From assembly GCF_023283885.1 (NCBI RefSeq), contig NZ_JAKILA010000013.1:1-64000 (forward strand): a DNA stretch of 64,000 nucleotides, written 5' to 3'. The notes under the pieces were generated by a model. That model searched no databases, was not told the origin of the DNA, and saw only the letters and a list, made by a program, of their open reading frames with translations. Positions 9,068-19,484 of the stretch are shown piece by piece (positions within the stretch are counted from its first letter, which is position 1; each line of letters begins with the position of its first letter). The position numbers and the translations under genes were made by a program. Source of the stretch: Shewanella basaltis. GTDB taxonomy: Bacteria > Pseudomonadota > Gammaproteobacteria > Enterobacterales > Shewanellaceae.

Positions 9068-9646
9068 ATGATGAAAATAGCATTTTCTCTGTTGGCTGCT
9101 AGCTTACTCAGTTTTCAAGCTATGGCTGGTGATTGGCAAGTGAATCAAGATCATTCTCGCATCAGCTTTATATCCGTTAAGAAAAACGATATTGCTGAAG
9201 TACACCACTTTAAACAAGTTTCTGGTCAGTTAACCGATAGCGGTGCTTTCTCATTGTCCATAAACTTGAACTCGGTTGATACCGGTATTCAAATTCGTGA
9301 TGAGCGTATGCAAACTATTTTGTTTGAGGTGGCACAATTCCCTCAGTTAAAAGTTAATGCGACCATTAACCCTCAACTTTTGTTGGGAATGAAAGCTGGA
9401 GATACATTAACCACCCAAGTTAATGCCACAGTAGAATTACACGGGAAAAAGCAAGCGAAGACGATAGATGTTCTCGTGGCTAAGTTGTCTGATAACAAAC
9501 TTGTTATCAGTAGTTTTGCGCCAATACTTGTGCAAGCTGATGAGTTTAATTTGGTTGCAGGTGTTGAAAAGTTAAGAGAAATCGCAGGCTTACCTAGTAT
9601 CAGTTTAGCTGTACCTGTGTCGTTTGTGCTCACGTTAGCACAATAA
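9068..9646 (+). CDS. YceI family periplasmic lipid-binding-like protein
   Basis: The 192-residue protein begins with a standard Sec signal peptide (about residues 1-20, ending FQAMA before GDWQVNQDHS), so it is exported. The mature part has the YceI pattern: a short N-terminal strand with HSRISFIS, then VDTGIQIRDERMQ and FEVAQFP. YceI proteins are lipocalin-like barrels that bind polyisoprenoid or other amphipathic ligands; the ligand here is unknown. Two adjacent ATGs (9068, 9071) follow AAAGGA; either may start translation. A hairpin terminator follows directly. Confidence 0.9.
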   Translation: MMKIAFSLLAASLLSFQAMAGDWQVNQDHSRISFISVKKNDIAEVHHFKQVSGQLTDSGAFSLSINLNSVDTGIQIRDERMQTILFEVAQFPQLKVNATINPQLLLGMKAGDTLTTQVNATVELHGKKQAKTIDVLVAKLSDNKLVISSFAPILVQADEFNLVAGVEKLREIAGLPSISLAVPVSFVLTLAQ

Positions 9647-9663
9647 AGATTAACGCGTTGAAT

Positions 9664-9697
9664 AGTGGCTTCGGTAAAAAGTGAAGCCACTTTATTA
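9664..9697 (+). terminator. Terminator after yceI-like gene
   Basis: AGTGGCTTC (9664-9672) pairs with GAAGCCACT (9683-9691) and is followed by a T-rich run. It lies about 20 bp beyond the stop codon. Confidence 0.8.
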
Positions 9698-9725
9698 TAT
9701 AGAGTAGTGGATAAAGGTGAATAAC

Positions 9726-10076
9726 ATGGTTACCGATAAAGACGGATATATGCATTTAATTCAGTATTTGACTGAACATTTAGGCTTGTTTGAAGCGCCT
9801 GATACCAATGCCGCCGCAACGGAAACTGTGATGGAGTTGTTTGAAGAGCAGTTATCCGCTCAAATTATCATGGTTTGTGGTCAAAACCCGCAATTGTCAT
9901 TTGCTCAACGAAATATGGTGATCCGCGAAATTGATGCAATTGTCTATGATTTAGAAGAAATTTTAGCTTCAGTTGCTAATCAAAAAGCCACACCAGAACA
10001 AAGCATTTTTATTACTGAATTTTCTGGTTTGATTAAAAATCTATTCGATCAAGAAATTGATAATCTTTTACGTTAA
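9726..10076 (+). CDS. DUF3802 family protein
   Basis: A 116-residue acidic, all-helical soluble protein without signal peptide or membrane segment. Segments such as VTDKDGYMHLIQYLTEHL, AQRNMVIREIDAIVYDLEE and GLIKNLFDQEI match my memory of DUF3802, a family found in Shewanella and Vibrio with no known function. A GTG at 9717 is in frame, but it overlaps the AAAGG ribosome site that is spaced eight bases from ATG 9726, so the ATG is used. The secreted protease-like gene begins 50 bp downstream on the same strand. Confidence 0.75.
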   Translation: MVTDKDGYMHLIQYLTEHLGLFEAPDTNAAATETVMELFEEQLSAQIIMVCGQNPQLSFAQRNMVIREIDAIVYDLEEILASVANQKATPEQSIFITEFSGLIKNLFDQEIDNLLR

Positions 10077-10126
10077 ACGCAAAATGCAACAAATTTTAGG
10101 TTACATGTTTGAACTCTTTGGGATTG

Positions 10127-11020
10127 ATGATGTTTAGAAGTATTGTGTTTTCTGCTTTGTTATGTTGTTTCGTTTCAGTATCTGTTTTTGCAAGTGATCA
10201 AGTTACTCTTTTACGTCAAATTGAGTCAATGACAGTAGGCAATTCTGGATTAATCTTTAAAGCACGCATAGATACCGGTGCAGTAAACACCTCTTTGCAT
10301 GCTGTTGATTTACATATTGTTGGTGGTGCCTCAGACCAGATGAAACAAAATGTGGGCAAAATGATTGAGTTCACCACAGAAAATGAGCAAGGAAAAAAAC
10401 AGCGCATGCAGGCTGAGATTGTGAGCACTTCTAAAGTCAAAAATGCCTTAGGTATCGAAAGGCGTTATATGGTGAAACTTGGTGTGGGCTTTCCTGATAA
10501 TTTGCATAATGTTTATGTCAATTTACGTGATAGAAGCCATATGAACTATAAGCTGCTAATTGGGCGTAACTTTCTGAAAAAAGGTTATATTGTTGATGTA
10601 GCACACAATAAAACCATTGGTCCTGTAGCGACGCTGAGTATTAAGCAAACAGGGCTGTTATTTGACACAAGGATTGACACTGGTGCAGGGCAAAATTCAT
10701 TACACGCTGTGAATATCCATGTTGAAAACGAAGATACAGACGACATTACTAATAACATTGGCAAAATCATTACATTTACTACCGAAAATGAAAAAGGTGA
10801 GAAAGTCGAAGTTAGCACCAAAATACGTAGCACCGCGTTAATTCGTAACGCTCAAGGTACTGAAGCTCGTTATACGGTAAGGCTGAATGTCGGTAAACCT
10901 GGAGAAGAGTATTTAGTCGATGTGAATTTAACGGATCGCACTAAAATGGGTTATAAATTATTAATTGGTCGAAATTGGCTTCAAGGCCATTATGTTGTTG
11001 ATGTAAATAAAGAATCTTAA
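10127..11020 (+). CDS. Secreted tandem retropepsin-like (RimB/DUF785-type) protein
   Basis: The 297-residue protein starts with a signal peptide (about 1-22, ending SVFA) and then holds two similar domains of about 125 residues. Each carries a retropepsin-like signature: RIDTGAVNTSLHA (Asp49) and RIDTGAGQNSLHA (Asp184). Each also repeats GKxIxFTTENExG, then RYxVxLxVG and MxYKLLIGRNxL. The family (PF05618, 'ATP-dependent zinc protease' or RimB) normally has one such domain. A TTG at 10109 is in frame, but ATG 10127 or 10130 after TTGGGA is more likely. Peptidase activity is inferred, not shown. It may be cotranscribed with the DUF3802 gene. Confidence 0.82.
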   Translation: MMFRSIVFSALLCCFVSVSVFASDQVTLLRQIESMTVGNSGLIFKARIDTGAVNTSLHAVDLHIVGGASDQMKQNVGKMIEFTTENEQGKKQRMQAEIVSTSKVKNALGIERRYMVKLGVGFPDNLHNVYVNLRDRSHMNYKLLIGRNFLKKGYIVDVAHNKTIGPVATLSIKQTGLLFDTRIDTGAGQNSLHAVNIHVENEDTDDITNNIGKIITFTTENEKGEKVEVSTKIRSTALIRNAQGTEARYTVRLNVGKPGEEYLVDVNLTDRTKMGYKLLIGRNWLQGHYVVDVNKES

Positions 11021-11040
11021 CAATTATCGGTGTTTGTGAA

Positions 11041-11066
11041 AACCGCTCATATTGAGCGTTTTTTTT
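11041..11066 (+). terminator. Terminator after tandem retropepsin gene
   Basis: CGCTCA (11044-11049) and TGAGCG (11053-11058) form a short stem followed by eight T residues, 24 bp beyond the stop codon. Confidence 0.8.
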
Positions 11067-11225
11067 ATGTGTTATGAAACACTTTTGCAACATGGTTGCA
11101 ACCAGTATGTCACTCCATGAGGATATAGTTGCCCTCGCTTTACTGATAGTTATTCAATAAATCTTAAATAGACATGTCAGATACAAGCAATTTATTACAC
11201 AAATGAATCGTAATAGGGGTCAATT

Positions 11226-14060
11226 ATGTTAAGCACTAAAACCTTGCTTGCAGTGTCCATATCTTCAATGATGGCATTTCAAACCAACTCACAAGAGCTA
11301 CTCATAAGCGAATATGTTGAGGGTAGCAGCAACAATAAAGCCATCGAATTATATAACCCAACGGCTAATACCATTGATTTAAGTGATTATGTTTTATCAT
11401 TTTATTTTAACGGTAGTACGTCTGCGGCAACCAACATTAGCTTAATTGGTCGTGTCGCTTCGAATACAACTTTTGTGGTTGCCGATAACGATGCATCTGC
11501 AGATATTTTGGCTTTAGCTCAGCAGACAAGTAATGCCAGTTTTTTTAATGGAGACGACGCCATAGTGTTAACTCACAATGGTAACGTTGTGGATTCACTC
11601 GGGCAAGTTGGTGTCGATCCCGGTGCTGAGTGGGGCAGTGGAGACTTGTCTACACAAAATAATACCCTACGCCGTAATGTGGATAATTTAACCCCAGATA
11701 TCATTATTGATAATGACGTATCATTGGCTGGTTGGCAGGGATTTGCTCAAGATGATATCACCGATTTAGGTTCGTTCTCTGCAAGTGGAGCAACGGACCC
11801 GACTGATCCTATTGAACCCGTTGAACTGGTTTGCGGTGAAACGGCAGTCGCAATCCATCAAATACAAGGTAATGCTCAAGCCAGTAACATGATTGGTGAC
11901 ACAGTCGAGGTTGAGGCGATTGTTACCAGCGATCAACAGGCTGGGCTTTCAGGGATTTTTATCCAGATGGCAGATGCCGATGTCGACTCTGACATTGCTA
12001 CTTCTGAAGGGATCTTTGTTTACACAGGTAACCAAACGTTACAGGTCAACTCAGGCGATCGTATTCGTATTACTGCTAAGGTGTCTGAATATAATGGCAC
12101 CACTCAGTTATCGGCAGTTAGCCAGTTTGCACTTTGTCAAACTCAGCAAGCATTGCCCACAGTCGTTAACGTGACATTACCCATAGATGACGATCAACAA
12201 CTTGAGCGCGTTGAAGGTATGCGGGTTAAGTTTGATCAAGCACTGATTGTCAACGATGTATATAGTTTGGGCCGCTACGGAGAAGTATTATTAGGCAGTC
12301 GCCGCCACTTTATCGGCACACAAGTTGCCACTCCTGGAGAGCAAGCGCTTGCTGTTACCCAAGCTAACAGTAAAGACAGTATTATTTTAGACGATGGCTC
12401 GACCAGCCAAAACCCTGACGTTATTGCTTATCCTGCACCGGGATTATCGGCAGTAAACACGCTGCGGGTCGGTGACAGTGTGACTGAGCTTGAAGGTGTC
12501 ATGCATTATGGATTTAACCAGTATCGTATTATGCCAACCAGTTTAGTTAATGTCGTTCAAACAAATCCAAGACAAGAGATGCCAGAGGTTGTAATTGACG
12601 CTGACCTTCGCATAGCCAGTTTTAATGTGCTTAATTATTTTAATGGCGATGGTGTTGGTGCGGGCTTCCCTACAGAGCGAGGTGCGGATTCTGTTAGCGA
12701 ATTTGAGCGTCAACGAGCCAAAATTATCAGCGCAATGCAAACGATCAATGCCGATGTGTTTGGTTTAATGGAAATCGAAAATGATGGTTACGGCGATGAG
12801 TCAGCGATTAATGACTTGGTGACAGGTTTAAATGCGGCACTGGGGCAACCCCTCTATGATTTTGTTGCCCCAAACATGGCAACATTAGGTACAGATGCTA
12901 TCAGTGTAGGTATGATATATCGTACTGATAAATTGAGTCTTTCTGGCGCTGCGCGTATATTATCGTCCAGTAACTCACCTGTTGATGACAGTGGAACGTT
13001 GCTATTTGATGACGGTAAAAATCGCCCTATGTTAGCACAGGCGTTTAAGGTGATCGGCAGCGATGAAAGTGTCGTTGTTGCAGTCAATCATCTGAAGTCA
13101 AAAGGCAGCGATTGTAATAGCGCCAATGATCCTGACATGCTTGATGGCCAAGGTAACTGTAATATGACTCGAACTCGAGCTACAGATGCAATAGGTCAAT
13201 GGTTAGCAGAACAATACCCAGACAGTAAAGTGTTGGTTATTGGTGATTTAAATGCATACGCCAAGGAAGATCCGTTAACCATGTTAGCAAGTCACGGCTA
13301 CCATGAGCTAAGCGATTACCTGAGCATACCATCACCTTACTCTTATGTGTTTGCAGGAGAGTCGGGGCAACTTGATCATGCTTTAGCGAACAAGGCCCTG
13401 CTTGACGATGTAGTGGGAATAAGTCAGTGGCACATTAATGCTGATGAACCCATTGTGCTTGATTATAATGAAGAATATAAATCTGACATGCAGGTACAAG
13501 CGCTATATCAAGATGATGCGTTTCGTTCTTCAGATCACGACCCCGTGATTATTTCACTTAAATTTCCTCCTGTTAACCTTGCGCCTGTCGCGGGTTTTGA
13601 TAAACAGTTAATAGGCAGCAAATTGCAGGTGTTGTCTACCTCAACAGACAGTGATGGCGAGATTGTGGCGTTGCAATGGGACTTTGGTGATGGTGTGATG
13701 GCAACGGGTACAAGTGCGTCGCATCAGTACCAGCAATCGGGTGACTATCACGTGACGTTAACCGTTACAGATAATCAAGGCGAGGTGGCAAGCACATCAC
13801 AAACCGTGAGCGTTATCCTTGAACCCGAAAATGTCGCACCAGTTGCACAAATAACACAAATAAACCTTTGGTTTATCAAGCTGTTTATTTCAAGCAGCTA
13901 TGATCCAGACGGGTTTATTAAACATCATCAATGGCTATTTAATAATGGTCGTAAAGCCACTGGACCAATCACATACAGTTTGAGTCGGCGTGAAAAAAAC
14001 GTTGAACTGACAGTGCAAGATAACTTAGGCGAGAAAGGCTCAACATCATTAGCTTTTTAA
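11226..14060 (+). CDS. ExeM/NucH-type extracellular endonuclease with PKD domains
   Basis: A 944-residue secreted nuclease expected to degrade extracellular DNA. In order: signal peptide (1-23), lamin-tail domain (LLISEYVEGSSNNKAIELYN, about 24-190), an OB-fold module (about 210-320), and an endonuclease/exonuclease/phosphatase domain (about 462-775). The last shows ASFNVLNYF, LMEIEND, NHLKSKGSDC, IGDLNAYAKEDP, LDHALAN and the terminal SSDHDPV. Two PKD-like domains follow (about 785-865 and 866-944); the first has WDFGDG, the second is degenerate. ExeM of other Shewanella ends in a GlyGly-CTERM anchor; here the chain stops after the second PKD without one. Confidence 0.92.
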   Translation: MLSTKTLLAVSISSMMAFQTNSQELLISEYVEGSSNNKAIELYNPTANTIDLSDYVLSFYFNGSTSAATNISLIGRVASNTTFVVADNDASADILALAQQTSNASFFNGDDAIVLTHNGNVVDSLGQVGVDPGAEWGSGDLSTQNNTLRRNVDNLTPDIIIDNDVSLAGWQGFAQDDITDLGSFSASGATDPTDPIEPVELVCGETAVAIHQIQGNAQASNMIGDTVEVEAIVTSDQQAGLSGIFIQMADADVDSDIATSEGIFVYTGNQTLQVNSGDRIRITAKVSEYNGTTQLSAVSQFALCQTQQALPTVVNVTLPIDDDQQLERVEGMRVKFDQALIVNDVYSLGRYGEVLLGSRRHFIGTQVATPGEQALAVTQANSKDSIILDDGSTSQNPDVIAYPAPGLSAVNTLRVGDSVTELEGVMHYGFNQYRIMPTSLVNVVQTNPRQEMPEVVIDADLRIASFNVLNYFNGDGVGAGFPTERGADSVSEFERQRAKIISAMQTINADVFGLMEIENDGYGDESAINDLVTGLNAALGQPLYDFVAPNMATLGTDAISVGMIYRTDKLSLSGAARILSSSNSPVDDSGTLLFDDGKNRPMLAQAFKVIGSDESVVVAVNHLKSKGSDCNSANDPDMLDGQGNCNMTRTRATDAIGQWLAEQYPDSKVLVIGDLNAYAKEDPLTMLASHGYHELSDYLSIPSPYSYVFAGESGQLDHALANKALLDDVVGISQWHINADEPIVLDYNEEYKSDMQVQALYQDDAFRSSDHDPVIISLKFPPVNLAPVAGFDKQLIGSKLQVLSTSTDSDGEIVALQWDFGDGVMATGTSASHQYQQSGDYHVTLTVTDNQGEVASTSQTVSVILEPENVAPVAQITQINLWFIKLFISSSYDPDGFIKHHQWLFNNGRKATGPITYSLSRREKNVELTVQDNLGEKGSTSLAF

Positions 14061-14092
14061 TGCCTGATAATGCAAATAGGCATCGTTATGCT

Positions 14093-14120
14093 AAAAGGCA
14101 CCTTGGTGCCTTTTATTTTT
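14093..14120 (+). terminator. Terminator after the nuclease gene
   Basis: AAAAGGCACC (14093-14102) pairs with GGTGCCTTTT (14105-14114), then a T-rich tail. The stem is ten base pairs with a 2-nt loop. Confidence 0.85.
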
Positions 14121-14147
14121 TAGTGCCATCCTTTGAATGATGCTCTT

Positions 14148-14245
14148 TATACCAATGCTTATTAGAATATGATCTATGTTAGGTTGCCTTGACTAGCTCA
14201 CTGATCATTTTCGCTAAAAGAGTACATTTTAATGCGATTGGTATA
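14148..14245. mobile_element. 98-bp miniature inverted-repeat element
   Basis: The element starts TATACCAAT and ends ATTGGTATA, a perfect 9-bp terminal inverted repeat that continues imperfectly inwards. Its left part (GAATATGATCTATGTTAGG) and right part (CACTGAT, TTTCGCTAAAAGAG, ACATTTTAATGCG) both recur in the region at 113-405. It has no coding capacity. No clear target duplication is visible. Confidence 0.75.
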
Positions 14246-15611
<1,366 letters not shown>

Positions 15612-15626
15612 CGGAGCAATAATTAG

Positions 15627-18014
15627 ATGAAATTCAGTGAATCTTGGCTTCGTGAGTGGGTTAATCCATCAGTAAGTCGTGACGAGTTATCACACCAAAT
15701 CACTATGGCCGGTCTTGAGGTCGATGGCGTAGATCCTGTCGCTGCCGATTTTAGCGGCGTGATCATTGGTGAAGTGGTCGAATGCGGTCAGCATCCTGAT
15801 GCGGACAAATTACGTGTAACCAAAATCAATGTCGGTGGCGACGAGCTTATCGACATCGTCTGTGGCGCGCCTAACTGCCGTTTAGGCTTAAAAGTTGCTG
15901 TGGCTATGGTCGGGGCAGTTTTGCCTGGCGATTTTAAAATTAAAAAAGCCAAATTACGCGGTCAGCCTTCAATGGGCATGCTTTGTTCATACAGTGAATT
16001 AGGTATCGACATCGAAAGTGATGGCATTATTGAGCTACCACAAGATGCACCATTAGGCGTTAATGTACGTGAATTTTTGCAACTTGATGATGCCATCATT
16101 GACGTTGATTTAACCGCCAACCGTGCTGATTGTTTAGGTATGGTTGGTCTTGCGCGCGAAGTGGGCGTGTTAAACCGTCTGGCCGTCACCGAGCCGACTT
16201 GGCAAGCTGTAAACGCCACCATTGACGCGCCATTTAGCATCAATGTTGTTGCGCCAGACTTATGCCCGCGTTACTTAGGCCGTGTGGTTAAAAATATTAA
16301 TGTTAAAGCTGCAACCCCTTTGTGGATGCAAGAAAAATTGCGCCGTAGTGGTATTCGTTCAATCGACCCGATTGTGGATATTACCAACTACGTGTTGATT
16401 GAATTTGGTCAACCAATGCACGCATTTGACTTAAACACCCTAAACGGCGGCATTACTGTGCGTTTAGCCGATGGCATTGAAAAACTAACCTTGCTCGACG
16501 GTAACGAAATTACCGTACCAAACGACACCTTAGTGATTGCTGACGACAAACAAGCTGTCGCACTTGCAGGTGTGTTTGGCGGCGAAAGCACTGGCGTTAA
16601 TGACAACACCCAAGACATCTTATTAGAATGCGCATTTTTTGCCCCTCTGGCCATTATGGGTAAATCGCGTCGCTTAGGCTTACACACAGATGCCTCACAC
16701 CGTTTTGAGCGTGGCGTTGACCCTGAGCTGCAGCATAAAGTCATGGATCGTGCTACGCGTCTTGTGCTTGATATTTGTGGTGGTGAAGCAGGGCAAGTGA
16801 TTGAAGCCGTATCTGCTGAGCATTTACCCAAAGCGGCTAAAATCACGCTACGTCGTAACAAGTTAGATAAAACATTAGGTCACCCTATTCCTGATGCTGA
16901 TGTCGTTGAGATTTTACAGCGTTTAGGCTTTAGCGTTGAATCGGCCAATGATACATGGCTAGTGACGACGGCAACCTACCGTTTTGATATGGCGATTGAA
17001 GAAGATTTAATCGAAGAAGTGGCACGCATATACGGCTACAACAATATCCCTAACACAGCGCCACAAGCAGCGCTTACCATGCCAGATCACAAAGAAGCGG
17101 ATATTTCGCTTAAGCGTGTTCGTAGTATGTTTGTTGCACGTGGTTTCCAAGAAGCGGTGACTTACAGCTTTGTTGACCCTAAAATGCAAAACTTAGTACA
17201 CCCAGGCCAAGAGGCCATGGTGCTACCCAACCCCATTTCAATTGAAATGTCGGCAATGCGTTTGTCTATGTTCACTGGGTTATTAACTGCAGTGGGCTAT
17301 AATCAAAGTCGTCAACAAGGTCGCGTAAGATTATTTGAAACCGGATTACGCTTTGTTCCTGATGCACAAGCAGATTCTGGCGTTCGCCAACAAGCTATGC
17401 TGGGCGCGGTGATTTCGGGTGTGCAAAACGAAGAACATTGGTCAATGGAATCGAAAACAGTCGACTTCTTTGATTTAAAAGGTGATTTAGAAGCAATTCT
17501 TGGCTTGACAGTTGCCGCTTCTGAATTTAGTTTTAAAGGGGCAACACATCCTGCGCTGCATCCAGGACAATGTGCTGAAATATTAAGAAATAATCGAGTC
17601 ATTGGTTACATTGGTGCTATCCATCCTAGCTTGGAAAAGCCCTTTGGACTTAATGGCAAAACAATTGTTTTTGAGTTAGAACTGGATGCATTACTGCATG
17701 CCCGTTTGCCGCTAGCCCAAGCTGTATCTAAGTTTCCTGCTAACCGTCGCGACATCGCGCTCGTAGTAGATGAAACCGTTTCTGCCGCTGATGTTATGAA
17801 TTTGATAAGAAAAGTTGGCGAAAATCAGTTGGTTGGCTTAAACTTGTTCGATGTATACCAAGGTAAAGGTGTTGAGCCTGGCAAAAAGAGCCTCGCTATC
17901 GCACTTACATTACAAGACACTACTCGTACACTTGAAGAAAAAGATATCACTGAAACTATGGATTTAGTGTTATCGGCTCTTAAGACCGAGTTCAACGCAT
18001 CGTTGAGGGATTAA
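15627..18014 (+). CDS. pheT: Phenylalanyl-tRNA synthetase beta subunit
   Basis: The 795-residue beta subunit matches the usual bacterial length. It has the N-terminal tRNA-binding OB domain (about residues 40-150, [19 protein letters not shown]), the B3/B4 editing domain with [12 protein letters not shown] and DITNYV, a B5 domain, a catalytic-like core, and the C-terminal anticodon-binding ferredoxin fold ([15 protein letters not shown]). It pairs with PheS and hydrolyses mischarged Tyr-tRNA-Phe. It is translated in an operon between pheS and ihfA. Confidence 0.98.
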   Translation: MKFSESWLREWVNPSVSRDELSHQITMAGLEVDGVDPVAADFSGVIIGEVVECGQHPDADKLRVTKINVGGDELIDIVCGAPNCRLGLKVAVAMVGAVLPGDFKIKKAKLRGQPSMGMLCSYSELGIDIESDGIIELPQDAPLGVNVREFLQLDDAIIDVDLTANRADCLGMVGLAREVGVLNRLAVTEPTWQAVNATIDAPFSINVVAPDLCPRYLGRVVKNINVKAATPLWMQEKLRRSGIRSIDPIVDITNYVLIEFGQPMHAFDLNTLNGGITVRLADGIEKLTLLDGNEITVPNDTLVIADDKQAVALAGVFGGESTGVNDNTQDILLECAFFAPLAIMGKSRRLGLHTDASHRFERGVDPELQHKVMDRATRLVLDICGGEAGQVIEAVSAEHLPKAAKITLRRNKLDKTLGHPIPDADVVEILQRLGFSVESANDTWLVTTATYRFDMAIEEDLIEEVARIYGYNNIPNTAPQAALTMPDHKEADISLKRVRSMFVARGFQEAVTYSFVDPKMQNLVHPGQEAMVLPNPISIEMSAMRLSMFTGLLTAVGYNQSRQQGRVRLFETGLRFVPDAQADSGVRQQAMLGAVISGVQNEEHWSMESKTVDFFDLKGDLEAILGLTVAASEFSFKGATHPALHPGQCAEILRNNRVIGYIGAIHPSLEKPFGLNGKTIVFELELDALLHARLPLAQAVSKFPANRRDIALVVDETVSAADVMNLIRKVGENQLVGLNLFDVYQGKGVEPGKKSLAIALTLQDTTRTLEEKDITETMDLVLSALKTEFNASLRD

Positions 18015-18017
18015 AGT

Positions 18018-18317
18018 ATGGCACTTACCAAAGCCGAAATGGCAGAACATCTTTTTGAAACGTTAGGCATAAATAAACGTGTAGCCAAAGAGATGGTTGA
18101 GTCTTTTTTTGAAGAAATTCGTGAAGCACTCGAAAATGGTGAGCAGGTCAAGTTATCTGGCTTTGGCAACTTTGACCTTAGGGACAAGAATCAAAGACCG
18201 GGAAGGAACCCGAAAACTGGTGAAGATATTCCCATTTCTGCACGTCGTGTTGTAACTTTCCGTCCTGGACAGAAGTTAAAATCACGCGTTGAAGCGGCAA
18301 ACTCGGGTAAAAAATAA
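18018..18317 (+). CDS. ihfA: Integration host factor alpha subunit
   Basis: A 99-residue DNA-bending nucleoid protein that pairs with IhfB. The HU/IHF fold is complete: helical dimerisation part [20 protein letters not shown], beta arm with the [18 protein letters not shown] segment carrying the intercalating Pro, and the C-terminal [12 protein letters not shown]. It starts 3 bp after the pheT stop, so it is translated from the pheST message; a further internal promoter is known in E. coli but was not identified here. Confidence 0.98.
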   Translation: MALTKAEMAEHLFETLGINKRVAKEMVESFFEEIREALENGEQVKLSGFGNFDLRDKNQRPGRNPKTGEDIPISARRVVTFRPGQKLKSRVEAANSGKK

Positions 18318-18361
18318 CTCACTAGCGAACACGCCAATCCAGTTATTGGATCTGTAATACT

Positions 18362-18397
18362 AAGAGCCACTCTTGATTGAGTGGCTCTTTTGTTTTT
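18362..18397 (+). terminator. Terminator after ihfA
   Basis: AAGAGCCACTC (18362-18372) and GAGTGGCTCTT (18379-18389) form an 11-bp perfect stem with a 6-nt loop followed by TTTGTTTTT. Confidence 0.92.
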
Positions 18398-18413
18398 GAG
18401 TTTCCCAAAGCCT

Positions 18414-18422
18414 TGGTATAAT
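18414..18422 (+). promoter_or_regulatory. Extended -10 promoter of the lipid A acyltransferase gene
   Basis: TGGTATAAT is an extended -10 element (TGn plus consensus TATAAT) lying between the ihfA terminator and the TTG start of the acyltransferase gene, about 65 bp upstream of it. The -35 is poor, as is common for this promoter type. Confidence 0.55.
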
Positions 18423-18487
18423 AAGATTTTACCGAACAATAACATTGAGATGTTTTTTGTTCGTACACGTTTAATTGGAGCGTTCTT

Positions 18488-19423
18488 TTGTCTCGAGAAG
18501 CAAAACATTTTGATACCCGCTTTAAAATGGCATTGTTGCACCCTCGTTATTGGCCTACCTGGCTAGCGATTGCTGTGTTGTTTTTATTTGGCATTTTACC
18601 TGCTCGTGTGCGTGATCCTATTGCAAAATTGTTAGCCCATTTTGTGATGAAAATAGCCAAAAAGCCCATTAATATCGCCAGAATTAACATCAGTCATTGC
18701 TTTCCTGAAAAGTCAGAAACCGAAGTTGAAACGTTAGTTAAGCAAAATGTGAAGATGTTTGTGCTGGTATTGTTGTCACAATCTGAGTTGCTATTTAGGT
18801 CAAGTGCGCATTTAAAACGCCGTATACAGCTTAATGGTTTTGAGCATGTTAAAGCGGCAAGAGATGCCGGTCAGCCGATCATTTTTATCATGCCTCATGT
18901 ATGGCCGATGGAATATGCAGGTTTGCGTATTAATATGGAAATCCCATTAGTGACCATGGCTAAAGCACATCGTAACGCCTTGTTTAACTGGTTTAGCAAT
19001 CGTATGCGTAGCAGTCAAAATGGCCGGGTATACATGCGTGAAGCTGGGATCCGAGCTTTACTTGCTGAGCTAAAACAAGATAACAGCTTTTTTTATTTAC
19101 CCGATGAAGATTTAGGGCCTGATAAAAGCGTATTCACGCCTTTTTTGGGTACCGTTAAAGCAACATTACCTGTGGTCGGCCGCCTTGCACAAGCCGGTAA
19201 TGCCCAAGTGATGCCAGTTAAGATTGGCTATAATGAGCAAAGCCGACAGTTTATCATGACCGTGATGCCTGCTATAGATCCGCAAGACATGGCAGGTAAA
19301 GAAAACGAGGCATTAGCGCTAAACAAAGTCGTCGAGCAAGTGATTAATGCCTATCCAGAGCAATATATGTGGTTTTTGAAATTACTGAAAACCCGTCCTC
19401 CAGGTGAGAAGCGTTTTTATTAA
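18488..19423 (+). CDS. lpxM: Lipid A biosynthesis late acyltransferase (LpxL/LpxM type)
   Basis: This 311-residue inner-membrane enzyme adds a secondary acyl chain to Kdo-lipid A. One N-terminal membrane anchor (about 24-40) precedes the acyltransferase domain, whose catalytic H-x4-D/E motif reads HVWPME (His137, Glu142). FYLPDEDLGPDKSVFTPFLG is the typical second conserved block. I lean to LpxM/MsbB from overall wording, but LpxL is possible. Translation uses TTG 18488, with GGAG seven bases upstream; an ATG start giving the same protein is not available nearby. It has its own promoter after the ihfA terminator. Confidence 0.88.
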   Translation: MSREAKHFDTRFKMALLHPRYWPTWLAIAVLFLFGILPARVRDPIAKLLAHFVMKIAKKPINIARINISHCFPEKSETEVETLVKQNVKMFVLVLLSQSELLFRSSAHLKRRIQLNGFEHVKAARDAGQPIIFIMPHVWPMEYAGLRINMEIPLVTMAKAHRNALFNWFSNRMRSSQNGRVYMREAGIRALLAELKQDNSFFYLPDEDLGPDKSVFTPFLGTVKATLPVVGRLAQAGNAQVMPVKIGYNEQSRQFIMTVMPAIDPQDMAGKENEALALNKVVEQVINAYPEQYMWFLKLLKTRPPGEKRFY

Positions 19424-19484
19424 TATTTATTGAGCGATAGACTATAAATTAAACTCATCGAAGTCATAATAATAAGAGGTTTAT

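Noticed and set aside
12543-13087. Minus-strand frames inside the nuclease gene
   Set aside because: Antisense shadows of a well-supported coding sequence.
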